Source of the DNA: Clostridia bacterium
Lineage (GTDB): Bacteria > Bacillota > Clostridia > Christensenellales > CAG-138
DNA: 64,000 bases
NCBI GenBank assembly: GCA_017614315.1
Contig: JAGACA010000010.1
Coordinates: forward strand, 228,511 to 292,510
Direction of reading: 5' to 3'
Shown here one piece after another: positions 60,848 to 64,000 of the stretch (the stretch's first letter is position 1; each line of letters opens with the position of its first letter). The position numbers were made by a program, and so were the translations under genes. The notes below the pieces were generated by a model that had not been told where the DNA came from, searched no databases, and was given only the letters and a program-made list of their open reading frames with translations.

Positions 60848-62353
60848 ATGAAGGATTATTCCGCTCTTCAAAACGGCAGCGATGTAAGGGGCGTCGCGCT
60901 TGAAATTCCCGGCGGCAAGCCCGTCGGCCTTACCGCAGAGGCCGCGCGCGACATCGGTTCGGCGTTTCTTTGCTGGCTTTCGAAAAGAACGGGTAAAGCC
61001 GCGGGCGAGCTTCGCGTCGCGATAGGGCGCGATTCACGCGTGACGGGCGAAGAGATATCGTACGCCGCCGCGGAGGGGATATCTGTCGCGGGCGGCAGGG
61101 CTTTCATTACGGGGCTCGCATCCACCCCCGCCATGTTCATGTGCTGTGCGGAAGGCGGGTTCGACGGCGGCATAATGGTCACTGCGAGCCACCTTCCCTA
61201 CGAGCGGAACGGGATGAAGTTCTTCACGAAGGAATCCGGTCTCGAAAAGGCGGATATCAAGGAGATACTCGCCCTTGCCGCGAATGGGAACCGCTCTTTC
61301 GCCGCGGCGGAGTGCGACGTAATGACGCCGTATATCGACGGGCTCAAAAACAAGATCGTTTCCGCGCTCGATTGCGAAAAGCCCTTTGAGGGGATGAAGA
61401 TAATCGTCGACGCGGGCAACGGCGCAGGCGGCTTTTTCGCCGAGCGTATCTTGGCTCCCCTCGGCGCAGATATCACGGGAAGCCTGTATCTCGATCCGGA
61501 CGGATACTTTCCCAATCATCAGCCGAACCCCGAAAACAAGGAAGCGATGGACTGCATTACAAGAGCCGTCATCGACGCCGGTGCGGATATGGGCATAATA
61601 TTCGACACGGACGTAGACCGCGCCGGAGCGGTGCTTCCCGACGGCAGAGGCGGAGCGCTCGCGCTCGACAGGAACCGCCTTATCGCCCTGATGAGTGCGA
61701 TCCTTTTTAAGCAGTACGGGCCGATAACGGTAGTGACCGATTCCGTCACATCGACCGGACTTAACGAGTTTATCGAGGGCCTCGGCTGCCGCCATCACCG
61801 CTTCAAGAGGGGCTACCGCAACGTCATAAACGAAGCGAAGAGGCTTATGGAAACTGGCGAGCAGGCGATATTCGCCATGGAGACCAGCGGCCACGGCGCG
61901 CTTTTCGAGAACTATTTCCTCGACGACGGCGCGTACATAATCGTCAAGCTCCTTATCGCGCTCGTCGAATCGCGGCGCGAGGGCAGGATGCTTATAGACC
62001 TCGTGGCGGATCTCCGCGAGCCCGCCGAGAGCGTCGAGGCGAGGCTGCCCGTTGATTCCGACGACTTCTCCCCCGTTACCGAGAAGGTGCTCGAGGCGGT
62101 CGAAACGCATTTCGCCGCCGAGGAGGGTTTCAGTATCGTCCCGAACAATTTTGAGGGCGTGCGTGTCAACGCGGACTTGTCTCACGGGAACGGCTGGTTC
62201 CTCATAAGGAGGAGCCTGCACGATCCGCTCATGCCGACGAACCTCGAGAGCGACGAAACGGGCGGCGTGAAGCTCATTGCCCGTGCGCTCCTTGACTGCC
62301 TGTCGGCATTCCCCGAGCTCGATCTTTCATCCCTTGAGGCTTTGACGAAATGA
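60848..62353 (+). CDS. Phosphohexomutase (phosphomannomutase/phosphoglucomutase family)
   Basis: A 501-residue alpha-D-phosphohexomutase. The phosphoserine loop reads VTASHLPYERNG with the catalytic Ser (near 113), the Mg loop is DTDVDRAG (near 252), and the sugar loop ETSGHGALFE (near 345). The domain 4 phosphate loop is present at the C-terminus. It interconverts hexose-1- and 6-phosphates for glycan precursors. AGGAGG lies before the ATG; the stop overlaps tatD (ATGA). Confidence 0.93.
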   Translation: MKDYSALQNGSDVRGVALEIPGGKPVGLTAEAARDIGSAFLCWLSKRTGKAAGELRVAIGRDSRVTGEEISYAAAEGISVAGGRAFITGLASTPAMFMCCAEGGFDGGIMVTASHLPYERNGMKFFTKESGLEKADIKEILALAANGNRSFAAAECDVMTPYIDGLKNKIVSALDCEKPFEGMKIIVDAGNGAGGFFAERILAPLGADITGSLYLDPDGYFPNHQPNPENKEAMDCITRAVIDAGADMGIIFDTDVDRAGAVLPDGRGGALALDRNRLIALMSAILFKQYGPITVVTDSVTSTGLNEFIEGLGCRHHRFKRGYRNVINEAKRLMETGEQAIFAMETSGHGALFENYFLDDGAYIIVKLLIALVESRREGRMLIDLVADLREPAESVEARLPVDSDDFSPVTEKVLEAVETHFAAEEGFSIVPNNFEGVRVNADLSHGNGWFLIRRSLHDPLMPTNLESDETGGVKLIARALLDCLSAFPELDLSSLEALTK

Positions 62354-63132
62354 GGATATTCGACACCCACGCGCACTATTCCGACAAGCGTTTCGACGAA
62401 GACCGCTGCGAGGTCTTAACAAAGCTTCGCGCCTCGGGCGTGGAGCTCGTCGCCGACGTCGCCTGCGATTTAAGATCGGTCGAAAAAACGCTTGAGCTTT
62501 TAGACCGTTATGATTTCATGTACGGCGTGTTCGGCATGCATCCGCACTATGCGGAGTATATGACGAACGAGCTGCTTGACGGGCTGAAGAAGCTGCTTGC
62601 ACGCAGGAAGGCGGTCGCGCTGGGTGAGATCGGACTCGACTATTATTATGACTTTTCCCCGCGCGAAAAGCAGATCGAGTGGTTCGACCGCCAGCTTTCG
62701 CTCGCTGCGGAGCTTAACAAGCCCGTCATCCTTCACATCCGCGACGCGATGGGCGACTGCCTCGACGTACTGCGCGCGCACGCCGGCGAGATAAAGACGG
62801 TCGGCGGTATAATGCACTGCTTTTCGGGCAGCGTTGAATCCGCGCGGGAATGCCTCGATCTCGGCCTTATGCTCGGCTTCGGCGGCTCGCTCACATTCAA
62901 GAACAATCGGCGCGGAGTCGAGACTGCGGCGTTCGCGCCGCACGACAGGATCGTGTTCGAGACCGACTGTCCCTACCTCGCGCCCGTGCCGCATCGCGGC
63001 GAGAGGAACGATTCGACCATGATACCGCTCGTCGCAGAAAAATACGCGTCGATCACCGGCATGACCGCCGAAGAAGCCTGCGAAGAGGCTTTTGTTAACG
63101 GCTGCCGCGTGTTCGGGATAGGAGTGAGATGA
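62350..63132 (+). CDS. tatD: TatD-family metal-dependent hydrolase
   Basis: A 260-residue TIM-barrel deoxyribonuclease. Metal ligands appear in FDTHAHY, GEIGLDYYYDFSP, ILHIRDA, MHCFSGS and ETDCPYLAP. Such enzymes act as 3'-5' DNases in repair. It is translationally coupled to the upstream mutase by ATGA and to the small gene downstream by another ATGATG overlap. Confidence 0.95.
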   Translation: MRIFDTHAHYSDKRFDEDRCEVLTKLRASGVELVADVACDLRSVEKTLELLDRYDFMYGVFGMHPHYAEYMTNELLDGLKKLLARRKAVALGEIGLDYYYDFSPREKQIEWFDRQLSLAAELNKPVILHIRDAMGDCLDVLRAHAGEIKTVGGIMHCFSGSVESARECLDLGLMLGFGGSLTFKNNRRGVETAAFAPHDRIVFETDCPYLAPVPHRGERNDSTMIPLVAEKYASITGMTAEEACEEAFVNGCRVFGIGVR

Positions 63133-63275
63133 TGGGCTGGATCTGGTACGTGCTCGCGGGGCTGATCGTGCTCCCGGCGCTGTTCATACTCGCTTGGCAC
63201 TTTTTCGGTAAGAAGGGCGATTGCTGTAAGGATTGCTCCGGCGACTGCGAAAAATGCAATAAAAAGCGCAAATGA
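63132..63275 (+). CDS. Small Cys-rich membrane protein (FeoB-associated type)
   Basis: A 47-residue protein, MGWIWYVLAGLIVLPAL..., with one transmembrane helix (about 4-24) and a tail with five cysteines (GDCCKDCSGDCEKC) and a basic end. This pattern fits the FeoB-associated Cys-rich membrane proteins, though no feo genes are nearby. The start is ATG 63132, or 63129 which overlaps the tatD stop; AGGAG lies just upstream. The tail may bind iron or zinc. Confidence 0.75.
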   Translation: MGWIWYVLAGLIVLPALFILAWHFFGKKGDCCKDCSGDCEKCNKKRK

Positions 63276-63305
63276 AAACAGTATCCCGAAAGGATACTGT
63301 TTTTT
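63275..63305. terminator. Bidirectional terminator between Cys-rich gene and rnpB
   Basis: A 12-bp stem AAAACAGTATCC with its complement around a 5-base loop, with T-runs in both directions. Confidence 0.9.
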
Positions 63306-63307
63306 AT

Positions 63308-63643
63308 CGAGTAAGCCGTAAGCCGAGTTCTGTTTATGTGACCATCTATCTCGACCGCGCGTTGCCGCGCGGCTCCAGCGATTACAGAGAGCGTGACGGA
63401 CAGCCATTGAATGCTCCCATATCAATCTTGCTCCGGGTGGGGTTTACAGGGACGCGGCGCGTCTCCGCGCCGCCGGTGGGCTCTTACCCCGCCTTTCCAT
63501 CCTTACCTTGAAAACAAGGCGGTTTATTTCTGTTGCACTTTCCTTGAAGTCGCCTTCACCGGACGTTATCCGGCACCCTTGTCCTGTGGAGCTCGGACTT
63601 TCCTCACCGGGAATTACCCGGCGCAGTCACTTGGCTTGCTCGA
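63308..63643 (-). ncRNA. rnpB: RNase P RNA, type A
   Basis: The catalytic RNA of RNase P, which matures tRNA 5' ends. On the minus strand the universally conserved 5' block GAGGAAAGTCCGAGCTCC is present, followed by P5-P12 stems with GGTAAGAGCCCACCGG. The 3' block AGAACTCGGCTTACGG closes P4, and outer strands GAGCAAGCC and GGCTTACTC form P1. Length about 336 bases fits type A. Ends are approximate. It is followed by a strong terminator. Confidence 0.94.
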
Positions 63644-63647
63644 TATT

Positions 63648-63831
63648 AGCCTGATACTTTTTTGGGTTGTTCTCCTTCTGTTTATCGAAATCCATCTGAT
63701 CCGCTCACCGGAAAAGATATATCTCGCAGGAGCATACTAACTTTCTTTCGCGATCGAGGTCTTGCGGCTGTCGCGCCGCGTCCGCCCTGACCCGGGCGGC
63801 TCGCATGGCTCGCGGCTCCCTCCGGTCGTCC
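63648..63831. other. 184-base spacer between two rnpB 5' ends
   Basis: It separates the intact rnpB from a second copy of its first 60 bases. It holds a CCGCCC-TGAC-GGGCGG-type hairpin and GC-rich sequence that does not resemble the RNase P core. I see no gene or clear promoter. Confidence 0.6.
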
Positions 63832-63891
63832 GGAGCTCGGACTTTCCTCACCGGGAATTACCCGGCGCAGTCACTTGGCTTGCTCGATATT
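63832..63891 (-). pseudogene. Exact 60-base duplicate of the rnpB 5' region
   Basis: Bases 63832-63891 are identical to 63588-63647: P1 5' strand, P2/P3 hairpin and the conserved GAGGAAAGTCC block. The copy is in the same orientation, stops before the rest of the RNA, and starts 10 bases after the zinc-ribbon gene, where rnpB often starts in Clostridia. Confidence 0.9.
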
Positions 63892-63901
63892 GAAACCTTC
63901 G

Positions 63902-64000
63902 TCAGCAGCAGAGTATCCTGCCGCAGTTCTCGCATTCGATCATCGCCGTTCCCGATGAGATCTTCTTGATCGCGGTCATCGGCAGGCTCATGCCGCAGCC
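63902..64000 (-). CDS. C4-type zinc ribbon protein (C-terminal part only)
   Basis: The last 32 residues of a protein whose start lies beyond the right edge. They read GCGMSLPMTAIKKI and AMIECENCGRILCC, the C-terminal zinc ribbon of the coiled-coil zf-RING_7 family. This gene often precedes rnpB in Clostridia, which fits the location. The family probably binds nucleic acid; the function is not established. Its long N-terminal coiled coil cannot be seen. Confidence 0.8.
   Translation of the reverse strand, partial: GCGMSLPMTAIKKISSGTAMIECENCGRILCC

Noticed and set aside
63627-63695. A 22-codon minus-strand ORF ending inside the rnpB 5' end
   Set aside because: No good ribosome site, and its end overlaps the P1 region of the RNase P RNA; coding is unlikely.

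Overview
The window reads as chromosome from a spore-forming, fairly GC-rich member of the Clostridia, probably a gut-type lineage. Two alpha/beta small acid-soluble spore proteins, a SpoIVFA/SpoIVFB-like pair, a SpoVB-like flippase, a CIRCE-controlled groESL operon, SepF and DivIVA, a reverse rubrerythrin and a type A RNase P RNA all point that way. I cannot name the genus. Almost everything is compact vertical-type gene content. There is no prophage, transposase or CRISPR array, but several intergenic stretches carry palindromes and partial copies of RNA genes.

Layout. 1-2615: a heterodimeric ABC exporter on the minus strand, behind a short leader peptide and an attenuator. 2687-4788: groES-groEL. 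4890-5091: tRNA-Pro with palindromes. 5166-9473: an rRNA methyltransferase, two SASPs, a repeat, an acetyltransferase and tgt. 9492-12083: SpoIVFB/SpoIVFA-like genes, then a LexA-like repressor divergent from a 45-residue membrane protein, with matching operators in both promoters. 12123-21714: cyclophilin, a beta-propeller protein and a giant cyclic-glucan-synthase-like enzyme. 21756-27470: a DUF5665-like gene, then a cell-division operon (M16 peptidase, dUTPase, HlyD-like, YggS, SepF, DivIVA) and a catalytically degenerate deacetylase. 27623-33969: M18 and M28 peptidases, dGTPase, SpoVB-like flippase, isochorismatase-fold hydrolase. 34121-34503: repeats and tRNA-Trp. 34630-41986: phosphopantetheinyl transferase, PepF, a stand-alone SNF2-type helicase and an SPFH protein with tandem zinc ribbons. 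42049-48710: PIG-L deacetylase, a carrier-protein-like gene without the attachment serine, a P-loop-like gene without its lysine, YdcF, a dockerin-bearing caspase-fold protease, an acetyltransferase and reverse rubrerythrin. 48768-51110: a predicted ADP-ribosyltransferase coupled to a 64-residue membrane protein, then two unknown membrane proteins. 51268-63275: ttcA, CtpA-type protease, mfd, cysteine desulfidase, aldo/keto reductase, mreB, phosphohexomutase, tatD and a Cys-rich microprotein. 63308-64000: rnpB, a 60-base copy of its 5' end, and the tail of a zinc-ribbon gene.

How the genes work together. Translationally coupled runs (481, 25081, 31388-31391, 52043-52062, 62350-62353) define operons. 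The most notable regulation is the antibiotic-type attenuator upstream of the exporter and the twin-operator repressor circuit. The most unusual proteins are the ADP-ribosyltransferase with its small membrane partner, the dockerin protease, and several family members that keep the fold but lack catalytic residues. All functional calls come from reading motifs by eye; no database search was run.
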